This document shows, piece after piece, positions 1 to 8,683 of a stretch of 64,000 nt of DNA. This DNA comes from Corallococcus sp. EGB. Its GTDB lineage: Bacteria; Myxococcota; Myxococcia; Myxococcales; Myxococcaceae. Made by a program: the position numbers and the translations under genes. Position 1 is the stretch's first letter, and each line of letters opens with the position of its first letter. The stretch spans positions 7,723,356-7,787,355 of the forward strand of contig NZ_CP079946.1 of the NCBI RefSeq assembly GCF_019968905.1. The letters run 5' to 3'. Under the pieces are notes generated by a model. It searched no databases. It worked only from the letters and a program-made list of their open reading frames with translations, and was not told the DNA's origin.

Positions 1-2154
1 CTGGAGCACCACGCCGCGCAACAGGTGCGTGAGGATGAAGCCCGTCTCCGGGCTCATCACCTGCTCGCCCGGCTCGAAGAGGCGCGCGTAGCCCGCGGCC
101 ACGCGGTCCTGGAGCGGCGCCCACGCGTCGTCGAATGCCGTATGGTCCTCCAGCGTGCGGCCGAAGCGGTCCTCCACCTTGCGGATGAAGTACGTGGGCT
201 TCTTGCGGCCGTAGCGGTTGAAGGTCGCGTACACGCTGGCCAGGTCGTACGGGTACACGCAGGACGACCCCAGCGCCGCGGAGAAGTCCATGTTCATGGG
301 CGTGGTCATGCCCAGCTTCTTCGCCCACTCGGCCATGTTGTGGACGCCCACCGCGCCGAACGTCTTCACCGCGGGGATGTTCATGGAGTTCACCAGCGCC
401 GTGCGCAGGAGCACGTCACCCACGAACTCCTCGCTGTAGTTGGCCGGCTTCCACGACACCTTGTTGTCCGGGTCGTGCTCCACGATGGGCGAGTCCACGA
501 TGACGGTGGCCTCCGTCCAGTCCAGCTGCTCCAGCGCCGCCGAGTACACGAACGGCTTGAAGGACGAGCCCGGCTGACGGCACGCCTGGAACGCGCGGTT
601 GAACTCGTTGTCGTCGAAGTCGTAACCGCCCACCATCGCGGTGAGGTACTGACGATGCGGGTCGATGGAGACCAGCGCGCTCTGCGCCTCCGGCGTCTGC
701 TCCAGCCGGAAGAGCTTCACGCCCTCGTCTGGAATCTCCTCCGCGAGCTTCTTGTCCCACTGCTCCTTGTCGTCCGTCAGCTCCTTCTTCACCACGTTGC
801 GCAGGACGACGACGTCACCCACCGCCAGGGCCTTCTTGACGGAGGTGATCATGCTCGCCGGGTAGTAGCTCTCCGGGTTCACCTTGCGCGCCCAGCGCAT
901 GCCCAGGAGAGGCAGCCGGCCCTGGTGCGGCCCCACCTGCACGTCCGCGCCCTTGCCGTCGTCGTCGATGCGCGTGACGACGCCCACGTAGAGGCGGTTC
1001 TCGACGAGCTCCTCCTTGCCCATGGCCTTCTTCGCCTTGGCGATGAAGGCGCTGCGCTCCGCTTCCGTGGCCAGCTGCATCACCGGACCGCGCCAGCCCT
1101 GGCGCTTGTCCACGGACATCAGGCCGTCCAGCACGGAGTCCTGCGCCGCGCGCTGCCGCTCGCTGTCCATGGTGGTGAAGACCTTGAGGCCTTCCTTCAG
1201 GAGCACCGGGTTGCCGTAGCGGTCCACCACGTCCTTGCGGACCTGCTCCACGAAGTACGGGGCGAACTCGTGGAAGACGTCCTCCACCGGGTACACCTTC
1301 ACCGGCTCCGCGTTGGCCTGGTCGTGCTCGGCCTTGGAGATCATGCCCTCCGTCAGCATGCGGCCCAGCACGTAGGAGCGGCGCTTCTTCGCGGCGTCCG
1401 GACGCAGGAAGGGCGAGTAGCGGCTGGGCGCCTGGGGCAGGCCCGCGATGAGCGTCATCTCCCCCAGCGTCAGGTCGCGCACGTCCTTGCGGTAGTAGTT
1501 CTCCGCCGCGCTCTGCACGCCGTAGCTGTGGTGCCCGAGGAAGACGTTGTTCAGGTAGAGATAGAGGATCTCCTCCTTCGTCAGCGCCTGCTCCAGGCGG
1601 AAGGCGAGGATGGCCTCGCGAATCTTGCGCTTGGGCGTCTTCGCGGTGGCCTCCTTGTAGCCCTCCGCGGAGATGAGCACCGCCTTCGCGGTCTGCTGCG
1701 TGAGCGTGGAGCCGCCCTGCACGCCGCCGGAGCGCAGGCCCAGCTTCGACAGCACCGTCTTGGACACGGCGCGCGCGGTGCCCAGCACGTCCACGCCGAA
1801 GTGGTCGAAGAAGCTGGAGTCCTCGCTGGCGATGAACGCCTGCACCAGCCGCTTGGGGATGCGCTCGTAGGGCACCACCTTGCGCCGCTCGTTGTAGAAC
1901 TCGCCCGCGAGCACCGCGTCGTCGGTGTAGACCTCCGTGACGATGGGCGGCCAGTACTCGTCCACCTTCGGGATGGCGGGCAGCCCCTCGGAGAAGACGT
2001 AGTAGGCGCCCACGATGGCCAGCACCGCCGCGGTGCCGCCCATCAGGCCCAGCACCGCCACGAGCTTCATCAGGCGCACGAGGATGTTGCGCTTGGGCGG
2101 GACGCCGTCGAGCACCAGCTTCTTCTGGCTGCGGTCAATCTTCGGGTCGGACAT
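1..2154 (-). CDS. mrcA: Penicillin-binding protein 1A (class A PBP), 3' end beyond window
   Basis: Bifunctional peptidoglycan synthase: glycan polymerisation by a GT51 domain and cross-linking by a transpeptidase domain, anchored in the inner membrane. The start is ATG at 2154, giving a basic N-terminus and one membrane helix at about residues 28-48. GT51 motifs follow: EDSSFFDHFG with catalytic Glu111, and GGSTLTQQ at 147-154. An OB-like insert lies between the two catalytic domains, as in Gram-negative PBP1A. The transpeptidase shows SSFK with nucleophile Ser530 and Lys533, and SMN at 590-592. The third motif (KTG) would lie past base 1, so the C-terminus is missing from this window. The gene runs away from the adjacent pseudouridine synthase gene on the same strand, with only 30 nt between them. 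Confidence 0.95.
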   Translation of the reverse strand, partial: MSDPKIDRSQKKLVLDGVPPKRNILVRLMKLVAVLGLMGGTAAVLAIVGAYYVFSEGLPAIPKVDEYWPPIVTEVYTDDAVLAGEFYNERRKVVPYERIPKRLVQAFIASEDSSFFDHFGVDVLGTARAVSKTVLSKLGLRSGGVQGGSTLTQQTAKAVLISAEGYKEATAKTPKRKIREAILAFRLEQALTKEEILYLYLNNVFLGHHSYGVQSAAENYYRKDVRDLTLGEMTLIAGLPQAPSRYSPFLRPDAAKKRRSYVLGRMLTEGMISKAEHDQANAEPVKVYPVEDVFHEFAPYFVEQVRKDVVDRYGNPVLLKEGLKVFTTMDSERQRAAQDSVLDGLMSVDKRQGWRGPVMQLATEAERSAFIAKAKKAMGKEELVENRLYVGVVTRIDDDGKGADVQVGPHQGRLPLLGMRWARKVNPESYYPASMITSVKKALAVGDVVVLRNVVKKELTDDKEQWDKKLAEEIPDEGVKLFRLEQTPEAQSALVSIDPHRQYLTAMVGGYDFDDNEFNRAFQACRQPGSSFKPFVYSAALEQLDWTEATVIVDSPIVEHDPDNKVSWKPANYSEEFVGDVLLRTALVNSMNIPAVKTFGAVGVHNMAEWAKKLGMTTPMNMDFSAALGSSCVYPYDLASVYATFNRYGRKKPTYFIRKVEDRFGRTLEDHTAFDDAWAPLQDRVAAGYARLFEPGEQVMSPETGFILTHLLRGVVLQ

Positions 2155-2184
2155 GCGTGTTCTGTCGAGTCCTGGGCTCAAGGC

Positions 2185-3147
2185 TTAGAGGAGCGCCGCC
2201 CGCTTCAGCACGTCCTTCAATTCGGGTGGCATGGGGGTCTCCACGACGACCTTCCTGTCATCCTCGGGGTGCGGAAATTCGATGCGCTCGGCGTGCAGGA
2301 ACAATCTCTTGAGCCCCCAGCGCGCCCGCACGTCGCGGTTGAAGGCGAAGTCTCCGTACTTCTTGTCACCCGCCACCGGGTGCCCCACGGCGACCAGGTG
2401 CCTTCTTATCTGATGCGTGCGCCCCGTCTCGATGGTGCAGGAGAGGAGGGCTGCCTCGCTCGACTGGCGCACGACCTTCCACCGGGTGACGGCCTCCTGC
2501 ATGTTCACTCCCCGACGGGACTTGGACTCGGCCGTCTGCTGGTGCTCGGCGAGCGGCAGGTCGATGACACCGGAATCCCGGGGCATCTTCCCCTTCACCA
2601 GGGTCAGGTAGCGCTTCTTCGGGTGGCCGTGGGTGAAGATTTCCGTGAAATGCACCATCGCCGGGCGGCGCTTGGCCACCAGGATGACGCCGGAGGTCTC
2701 CCGGTCCAGGCGGTGGGCGGGTGAGGCGGTGAAGTCGTTGCGGGTGGCCTTGGGGCCCAGGTAGGCGCGCACGTAGTCCACCAGGGTGCCCCCGGTGATG
2801 CCGCTGCCGGTATGGACGGCCATTCCGCTGGGCTTGTCCACGGCCATGAGCCAGTCGTCTTCCATCAGGATGACCAGCCGGGAGGGGTCTACCGGTGGCG
2901 GCGGGGGGGGTGGACGGTCCGGTTTCGGACGCTCCGCGAGGGTGAGCTGCTCTTCGGTGCCGCGGATGGTGAGCACGTCTCCTTCGACAAGCAACTGCTC
3001 TGGCTGCGCGCGCTTGCCGTTCACCCGCACCTTCTTGGTGCGGATCATCTTGAAGAGGTGGCTGACGGGGACGTTGGGCATCCGCTTGCGCAGGTGCTTG
3101 TCCAGCCGCATCCCGACGGTGTCGGCTTCGATTCGGTACTCGATCAT
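2185..3147 (-). CDS. RluA-family 23S rRNA pseudouridine synthase (RluC/RluD-like)
   Basis: Predicted cytoplasmic enzyme converting specific uridines of 23S rRNA to pseudouridine. The N-terminal S4 RNA-binding domain is at about residues 10-70, followed by a short poly-proline linker at 79-86 and then the catalytic domain. The catalytic motif HRLDRETSG is at 145-153, with the nucleophilic Asp at 148. At 320 aa the length matches E. coli RluC. Upstream in-frame codons would extend the protein by 20 residues, but MIEYRIEADT aligns with the family N-terminus and leaves a 44-nt divergent gap to the pentapeptide gene. It is upstream of the PBP1A gene on the same strand. Which uridine it modifies cannot be read from sequence; RluC-type is the best guess. 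Confidence 0.93.
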   Translation of the reverse strand: MIEYRIEADTVGMRLDKHLRKRMPNVPVSHLFKMIRTKKVRVNGKRAQPEQLLVEGDVLTIRGTEEQLTLAERPKPDRPPPPPPPVDPSRLVILMEDDWLMAVDKPSGMAVHTGSGITGGTLVDYVRAYLGPKATRNDFTASPAHRLDRETSGVILVAKRRPAMVHFTEIFTHGHPKKRYLTLVKGKMPRDSGVIDLPLAEHQQTAESKSRRGVNMQEAVTRWKVVRQSSEAALLSCTIETGRTHQIRRHLVAVGHPVAGDKKYGDFAFNRDVRARWGLKRLFLHAERIEFPHPEDDRKVVVETPMPPELKDVLKRAALL

Positions 3148-3191
3148 TTGTGCTGGCGCCTGGACCAGACCACACGAATAATTCGCGGTCC

Positions 3192-4670
3192 ATGCCGAAA
3201 GCCCCAACTATCGAGAAGCTGCTCCAGAACGGTTCCGCCGAATGGAACAAGCTGCGCAAGTCCGGCCAGGCGCCCACCGGCCAGACGGGCGCCACGTTCA
3301 CGCAGCTGTTCTCCGCCAACGCCGACCTCTCCGGACTGGAGCTGGTGGGCTCCGAGTGGGAGCGCTGCGACCTGTCGAAGATGAACTTCCGGGACGCGGA
3401 CCTCACCAACGCCTACTTCCACGGCGGCCGCCTCCAGGACTGCGACTTCCGCGGCGCCAACCTGGAAGGCTGTGTCTTCGAAAAGCTGAAGCTCCTGCGC
3501 TGTGACTTCACGGGCGCCCGGGGGCTGGACGACCTGGAGATGGACGACGTGGACATGGACCGCGTCACGGGTCTGGACGGCGAGGAGGCCCCGCCGCCCC
3601 CGCCGCCGCCGGTGCAGGGCATCACCGCGTTCACGCGCGAGCAGCGTGAGAAGGCCATGGGCCAGGCGCACGCGGGCGGAGGCGCCATGGACGGCGCCGG
3701 CTCCGCGCACCCGGACGAGCTGCCCCCGTTCCGGCCGCAGGATCCGCCGGGCTCGCTCTTCTTCCGCGCGCTCAAGCGCGTGGGCGCGCCGCCGCTCTGG
3801 GTGCTGGACGTGCCGGGCCTGCGTCCGCTGCTGCCGCAGCGGCTGCCGCCGGGCAGCTCCCTGGAGACGCTCTACCGCGAGGCGGTGAAGACGCGGCTGG
3901 AGAACAAGAAGCCCGCGTCGGACCCCGGCGCGGTGGAGCGCGCGCAGAAGGCGCTGCGCATGGGCGGCAAGGAGGCCAACGTCGCGGCGGTGTACCTGCG
4001 CGAGGTGGGCGTGCTGCCCCTGTTCCGCTTCGCCGCGGCGAAGCAGCTCAAGGCGGAGCTGCGCTCCGAGGTGGAGGTGGATGACCTCACGGGCTCCGTG
4101 GATCCGCGCACCACGGGGGCGCTCCTGGAGCTGCGCCTGACGCACGAGGTGGTGGAGCACCTGCACGAGGTGCGTCGCCGGCTGGCGGCCGCGCAGCTGT
4201 ACTCGGCGCTGCTGGAGGCGGGCTTCACCCCGGAGAACAACTGGGACGAGGCGCTGGAGTCCGCGGACGCGTCGCTGGAGCTGGCGCAGGCGGCCACGGG
4301 CGAGGACCGGCAGGCGCTGCTGGAGGGCTTCCAGGTGTTCGCGGCCCTGCCGGAGGAGGCGCGGCTGCGCCGCCTGGCGTACCTGGCGGAGTCCGTGTCG
4401 AACCTGGAGCTGCTCAGCCGGCTGCCGGAGGGCATGGAGCCGCAGTGGCTGTCCGGCCCGGAGGTGCGCGAGTGCCACGACCGCGAGATGACCTACGTGC
4501 AGGCGCTCAAGGCGCAGGACATCCCGGCGAAGGTGCCGGCGCTGGGCAAGGCGGAGCTGGGCGTGCCCGAGGGCGAGGTGCCCGAGGAGAGCGACGACGA
4601 CCTGTTCGTGCACGTGCGCTGCGACGTGTGCGGCAAGGAGAAGCTCATCGTCCAGTCGCCGGAGGCGTAG
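3192..4670 (+). CDS. Pentapeptide-repeat protein with C-terminal Cys pair
   Basis: 492-aa protein of unknown function. Residues about 38-110 contain pentapeptide repeats of the A(D/N)LxG type (ANADLSG, FRDADLTNA, FRGANLEG, FTGARG), which form a right-handed quadrilateral beta-helix. A run of prolines at 134-141 links to a long charged, Leu/Ala-rich helical region without recognisable motif. The C-terminus carries CDVCGK with Cys477 and Cys480, possibly half of a metal site or a redox pair. No signal peptide or membrane segment is visible, so it is probably cytoplasmic. The start MPKAPTIEKL was chosen because the 14 upstream in-frame codons overlap the divergent promoter region. The gene stands alone, followed by a hairpin. 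Confidence 0.8.
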   Translation: MPKAPTIEKLLQNGSAEWNKLRKSGQAPTGQTGATFTQLFSANADLSGLELVGSEWERCDLSKMNFRDADLTNAYFHGGRLQDCDFRGANLEGCVFEKLKLLRCDFTGARGLDDLEMDDVDMDRVTGLDGEEAPPPPPPPVQGITAFTREQREKAMGQAHAGGGAMDGAGSAHPDELPPFRPQDPPGSLFFRALKRVGAPPLWVLDVPGLRPLLPQRLPPGSSLETLYREAVKTRLENKKPASDPGAVERAQKALRMGGKEANVAAVYLREVGVLPLFRFAAAKQLKAELRSEVEVDDLTGSVDPRTTGALLELRLTHEVVEHLHEVRRRLAAAQLYSALLEAGFTPENNWDEALESADASLELAQAATGEDRQALLEGFQVFAALPEEARLRRLAYLAESVSNLELLSRLPEGMEPQWLSGPEVRECHDREMTYVQALKAQDIPAKVPALGKAELGVPEGEVPEESDDDLFVHVRCDVCGKEKLIVQSPEA

Positions 4671-4674
4671 TGCC

Positions 4675-4699
4675 CCGCCTCCCGTGACGCGGGAGGTGG
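4675..4699 (+). terminator. Possible terminator after pentapeptide-repeat gene
   Basis: Stem of about 10 bp (one wobble) with arms 4675-4684 and 4690-4699 and a 5-nt loop, beginning 5 nt after the stop codon. No T-run follows, so termination efficiency is uncertain. Confidence 0.45.
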
Positions 4700-4889
4700 A
4701 CGCAAGGTGGAGGCCCGGCCGGAGCGCCCCGCGCGCATCCCGCCGGGCCTTTCCATGTCGCGCGACGCCTGTGTGCAGGAAGCCGTACCTCTCTCATCCC
4801 CGGGGGAGGCGGGGTTTCCTCCCGCGCCCGGCTCCCTAGCTTCAGGGCATGCGGCGTGGCACCCCGAGCGAGGGTGCGGCGGGCGGGCT

Positions 4890-6395
4890 ATGGGGCGAGG
4901 CAGGCGCGGACGGGGGCACGGCGGCGGGGGAAGTCCGTGGCCCCTGGGTGGCGTGCTGTTCGCCTGTGGGCTGCTGCTGGGTGGGCCGGCCTTCGCCCAG
5001 CCGGCCTTCTCCCAGGAAGAGCCGTGCGAGGACGCCCCTCCCCTTCCCCCTGACACGCCCGCGCGGGCCGGTCCGCCTTCGCCACCCGCGGATGCCCCGC
5101 TGAAGGAGGACACCGTCTGCGAGGAGGCGCCCCGGAAGAAGGTCCACCCGTGGCTCGCGGCGGGGGAGGTCACCGCCATCAACCTGTTCGTCTGGACGTG
5201 GGACCGGGTCCTGGCGAAGAAGGAATGGTCGAAGGTGGGCCCGTCCTCGTGGAAGAAGAACCTGACCACGGGCTTCGTCTGGGACGCGGACGGCTTTCTC
5301 ACCAACCAGTTCGCGCACCCGTATCACGGCAGCCTCTACTACACGGCCGCCCGCGACAACGGCGTGCCCTACGCGGCCGCCCTGGCCTTCACGCTGCTGG
5401 GCAGCGCGCAGTGGGAGCTGTTCGCGGAGACCGAGCCGCCCTCCATCAACGACCTCATCAACACGTCCGTGGGCGGCATGGCCATTGGCGAGGGGCTCTA
5501 CCGGCTGTCCTCGCTGGTGCTCGACACGGAGGCCCGGGGCGGCGAGCGCTTCGTGCGCGAGCTCACCGCCGCAGCCATGAGCCCCGTGCGCGGCTTCAAC
5601 CGCGTGGTGCGCGGCGACATCACGCGCCACGAGCCCACCCCCGCGGACTGGCGGCCTGACGCCCTGTCCATCTGGGGCGACCTGGGCTACCTCAAGCTGG
5701 GCGACGGCCGGCCCCTGGCCTGGGGCGAGGACCGGTTCTTCCTCCACCTGGCCATGCGCTACGGCGACATGTACCAGGGCGCCATCCACCGCCCCTTCGA
5801 CGCCTTCGACGCGCGGGTGCAGTTCACCTCGCAGCAGAGCACCTTCATCAGCCATGCGCGCATCCAGGGGATGCTGCTGAAGGCGTCCCTCTGGAGCACG
5901 GAGCAGGACGAGCTGCGCCTGGGCCTGCTCCAACTGCTCAGCATCGTGGACACGAGCGCGTACGAGCTGGGAGGCCAGTCCCTGGAGGCGGGCCTGCTGC
6001 ACGAGCACCATTTCAACGCGCGCTCGAAGTTGCGGACCGCGCTGCTGGTGGACGGCAGCCTCCTCACCGGCATCTCCTCCGAGCACAGCGGCGTCGTGGG
6101 CCGCAACTACGACTATGGCCCCGGCCTGGGCTTGAACCTCCAGATGGCGTACCTGCGCGGAGACTGGGAGGTCGTCACGCTGGAGGCAGGCGCCTCCCAC
6201 ATCGATGTGTGGGACGGCTCCGGCGGCTCCCACGAGGTCTTCACCGGCCAGCTCCAGGTGGACCTCCCCGTGCACAAGCGCCTGGGGGTGGGCTCGGAGC
6301 TGAACTGGTTCCACCGCCACAGCCGCTTCGACGCCTACCCGGACGTGTTGAAGGACGCGTACCAGTTGCGCGTCTTCGTCTCCGTTCATTACTAG
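4890..6395 (+). CDS. DUF3943 domain protein, first of a tandem pair
   Basis: 501-aa predicted exported protein of unknown function. An N-terminal Arg/Gly-rich stretch and hydrophobic segment ending near GGPAFAQPA form a likely signal peptide. The DUF3943 region begins around WLAAGEVTAINLF and contains the diagnostic FAHPYHGSLYY and EPPSINDLINTSVGG segments. The C-terminal half has alternating hydrophobic strands and ends in a Tyr, consistent with an outer-membrane-associated beta structure (inference). The chosen ATG places a signal peptide at the N-terminus; an in-frame ATG 183 nt upstream gives an implausible extension. The product is closely similar to that of the next gene, including a 64-bp identical nucleotide block. 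Confidence 0.8.
   Translation: MGRGRRGRGHGGGGSPWPLGGVLFACGLLLGGPAFAQPAFSQEEPCEDAPPLPPDTPARAGPPSPPADAPLKEDTVCEEAPRKKVHPWLAAGEVTAINLFVWTWDRVLAKKEWSKVGPSSWKKNLTTGFVWDADGFLTNQFAHPYHGSLYYTAARDNGVPYAAALAFTLLGSAQWELFAETEPPSINDLINTSVGGMAIGEGLYRLSSLVLDTEARGGERFVRELTAAAMSPVRGFNRVVRGDITRHEPTPADWRPDALSIWGDLGYLKLGDGRPLAWGEDRFFLHLAMRYGDMYQGAIHRPFDAFDARVQFTSQQSTFISHARIQGMLLKASLWSTEQDELRLGLLQLLSIVDTSAYELGGQSLEAGLLHEHHFNARSKLRTALLVDGSLLTGISSEHSGVVGRNYDYGPGLGLNLQMAYLRGDWEVVTLEAGASHIDVWDGSGGSHEVFTGQLQVDLPVHKRLGVGSELNWFHRHSRFDAYPDVLKDAYQLRVFVSVHY
5144..5207 (+). repeat. 64-bp block identical between the two DUF3943 genes (copy 1)
   Basis: These 64 bases recur without mismatch at 6765-6828 (offset 1621). They encode the start of the DUF3943 domain. 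Flanking coding sequence is clearly more diverged, pointing to recent gene conversion or strong local constraint. Confidence 0.9.
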
Positions 6396-6498
6396 CCGTT
6401 GCCCGCGAGGATGAGCTCCGGGGGCGCTTTCCAACACATGACTGCTTACCTTCCGGATGTGCGGCATGGGGCCGTGCGCGGAGGTGCGGGCGGTCCGG

Positions 6499-8022
6499 AT
6501 GGGGTACGGCGGGCGGGGGCCATGGCTGCCGCGAGGCGTGGCGCTGGCGTGCGCCCTGCGCGCATGCGTCGCGTTCGCGGACGGTTCGCCACAGGACATG
6601 GTGCGCTCCGTTCCGGACCACGTCATGGCCGTCTGCGCGGCGCACCTTTCACCCGGCGAGAAGACGCGGTGGGCGCCCTGCCCTCCCGCGACGACGCAGG
6701 AGAACCCCGTGCCTCCAGCGGATGCGCCCCTGAGGGAGGACGACATCCGGGCCCACCCCGGGCCCCACCCGTGGCTCGCGGCGGGGGAGGTCACCGCCAT
6801 CAACCTGTTCGTCTGGACGTGGGACCGGTACGTCGCGAACAAGGACTGGGCGTACATCAGCCCGTCCGTCTGGAAGGAGAACCTCCACACGGGCTTCGTC
6901 TGGGACCAGGACGGCTTCTCCACCAACCAGTTCGCGCACCCGTACCACGGCGGCCTCTACTACACGGCCGCGCGGGACAACGGCCTGCCCTACGAGGCCG
7001 CGGTGCCGCTCACCTTCCTGGGCAGCCTGGAGTGGGAGCTGTTCGCGGAGAACGAGCCGCCCTCCGCCAATGACCTCATCAACACGACCGTGGGCGGCGT
7101 GGCCATGGGCGAGGCGCTCTACCGGGTGTCCTCGCTGGTGCTGGACACGGAGGCCCGGGGCCGCGGGCGCTTCGTCCGCGAGCTGACCGCCGGCGTCATC
7201 AGCCCCGTACGCGGCTTCAACCGCGTGGCGCGCGGCGACGTTTCGTACCATGGCCCCTCGCCGACGGAGTGGTGGCCGGACGACATCGCGGGCTGGGCCT
7301 CGCTGGGCTACCTCAAGCTGGGTGACGGCAGGTCCCTGGCCTGGGGGGAAGATCAGTTCTTCATCCAGGGCACCCTGCGCTATGGCGACATGTACCGGGG
7401 CCCGCACCACCGCCCCTTCGACGCCTTCAACGCGCGCGTCCAGTTCACCTCCCGGGAGGACAGCCTCGTCACCAACGCGCGGCTGCAGGGGCTGCTCGCG
7501 AAGTCCACGCTCTGGAGCACCGGGCACGACGAGCTGCGCCTGGGCCTGCTCCAGCAGCTCAGCTACACGGACACGCTCGCGTATGAAGTGGGCGGCCAGT
7601 TCCTGAACGTGGGCCTGCTGCACGAGCACCGGTTCGCCAACCGCTCCCGGCTGAGGACCGCGCTGCTCGCGGACGGCAGCCTCCTCACGGGCGTCACCTC
7701 CGAGCACACCGACAGCGAAGGCAACGAGGGCCGCGACTACGACTATGGCCCCGGCGTGGGCTTCCAACTCCAGATGGCGTACCTGCGCGAGGACTGGGAG
7801 GTCATCACGCTGGAGGCGGACGCCGAACACGTGCTGGTGGTGGACGGCTCGGGCGGCGCACACCGGGTGCACCAGGCCCAGCTGCAGGTGGACCTCCCTG
7901 TCTACAAGCACCTGGGGATGGGCTCTCAGCTGAACTTCTTCCGGCGCCACAGCCGCTTCGATGCCTTCCCGGCCGTGACGAAGGACACCTGGCAGCTGCG
8001 CATCTTCGTCTCCCTGCACTGA
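6499..8022 (+). CDS. DUF3943 domain protein, second of a tandem pair
   Basis: 507-aa paralogue of the preceding gene, with the same architecture: a short hydrophobic signal-like N-terminus ending near ACVAFADG, then a DUF3943 domain with FAHPYHGGLYY and EPPSANDLINTTVGG, then a strand-rich C-terminal half ending RIFVSLH. The N-terminal 90 residues differ most between the copies. The gap between the two genes is about 100 nt, without a clear terminator, so co-transcription is likely. Its stop codon is 13 nt from the convergent MOSC gene. ATG at 6499 was chosen over one 42 nt upstream because it begins the signal-like segment. Function unknown; outer-membrane association is inferred. Confidence 0.8.
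   Translation: MGYGGRGPWLPRGVALACALRACVAFADGSPQDMVRSVPDHVMAVCAAHLSPGEKTRWAPCPPATTQENPVPPADAPLREDDIRAHPGPHPWLAAGEVTAINLFVWTWDRYVANKDWAYISPSVWKENLHTGFVWDQDGFSTNQFAHPYHGGLYYTAARDNGLPYEAAVPLTFLGSLEWELFAENEPPSANDLINTTVGGVAMGEALYRVSSLVLDTEARGRGRFVRELTAGVISPVRGFNRVARGDVSYHGPSPTEWWPDDIAGWASLGYLKLGDGRSLAWGEDQFFIQGTLRYGDMYRGPHHRPFDAFNARVQFTSREDSLVTNARLQGLLAKSTLWSTGHDELRLGLLQQLSYTDTLAYEVGGQFLNVGLLHEHRFANRSRLRTALLADGSLLTGVTSEHTDSEGNEGRDYDYGPGVGFQLQMAYLREDWEVITLEADAEHVLVVDGSGGAHRVHQAQLQVDLPVYKHLGMGSQLNFFRRHSRFDAFPAVTKDTWQLRIFVSLH
6765..6828 (+). repeat. 64-bp block identical between the two DUF3943 genes (copy 2)
   Basis: Second copy of the block at 5144-5207, in the same reading frame of the paralogous gene. 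Confidence 0.9.
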
Positions 8023-8035
8023 AGGCAGGGACGCT

Positions 8036-8647
8036 TCAGCCCACCGCCTCCGAGGGCGCGGAGGGCAGCGAGTACGTCACCGGCGGAGGCAGCATCACGC
8101 GCACCTCGTCTCCCGCGCGGATGAGGCCCGGGCGCTCCACCCAGCCCACCAGCCCGCGCTTCTGCCACGCGGCCTTCACGAAGCGGCCCGCCAGCCCCTT
8201 CAGGTCCGGGTGGTGCGCTTCAATCACGCGGCCGGGCCCCACGCAGGGCTGGTTCTCCCCTTCCATCACCAGCGTGGCCTCCTCCGGGAAGAACAGCCGC
8301 GTCCCCGGGGGCAGGTGCGTGAGCCGGGGCACGCCCACGAGCTCCAGGTTCGCGCCCAGCCACGACGCCAGCACGTGCGGCACGCCCAGCGTGCGCGCCA
8401 CCTCCGCCAGCTCCTCGCGCGACACGAGGGAGAGCTGCCGCGTGTTGCGGATGAGGGTGCCCTTGGGGAACCACGGCGCGCGCACGTCCGCCTTGCGCGT
8501 GAGGCCCGCGTGGCGGTCTCCGACGATGCCCTCGAAGGTGACCCTCAGCTCCGGCACCTCCCGGGTGACGAAGCGCTTGGGTTCAGCGTCCGTGCACAGC
8601 AGCACGTTGGCCAGGTGTCCGGTCAGCGAGGGAGCAGGAGTGGGCAT
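8036..8647 (-). CDS. MOSC domain-containing protein
   Basis: 203-aa stand-alone MOSC domain protein. MOSC domains occur in molybdenum-cofactor sulfurases and in YiiM/YuaD-type proteins handling sulfur and molybdenum. Visible family features are VGDRHAGLTRK near residue 43, SREELAEVARTLG, a LGANLELVGV segment and GENQPCVGPG, whose Cys is at the position that usually binds or carries sulfur. ATG at 8647 was selected; another in-frame ATG lies 7 codons upstream. It is the last gene of a reverse-strand run of four, 36 nt after the nuclease-like gene. No molybdopterin biosynthesis gene is adjacent, so the substrate is not inferable. Confidence 0.88.
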   Translation of the reverse strand: MPTPAPSLTGHLANVLLCTDAEPKRFVTREVPELRVTFEGIVGDRHAGLTRKADVRAPWFPKGTLIRNTRQLSLVSREELAEVARTLGVPHVLASWLGANLELVGVPRLTHLPPGTRLFFPEEATLVMEGENQPCVGPGRVIEAHHPDLKGLAGRFVKAAWQKRGLVGWVERPGLIRAGDEVRVMLPPPVTYSLPSAPSEAVG

Positions 8648-8683
8648 ATCGAGCGCCCGTTCCAACACGCCAGCGAGCCGAAA

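Noticed and set aside
25..2724. 900-codon open frame on the forward strand opposite the PBP1A and pseudouridine synthase genes
   Set aside because: Arg/His/Val-rich composition typical of the antisense frame of a GC-rich gene; the opposite strand has clear PBP1A motifs.
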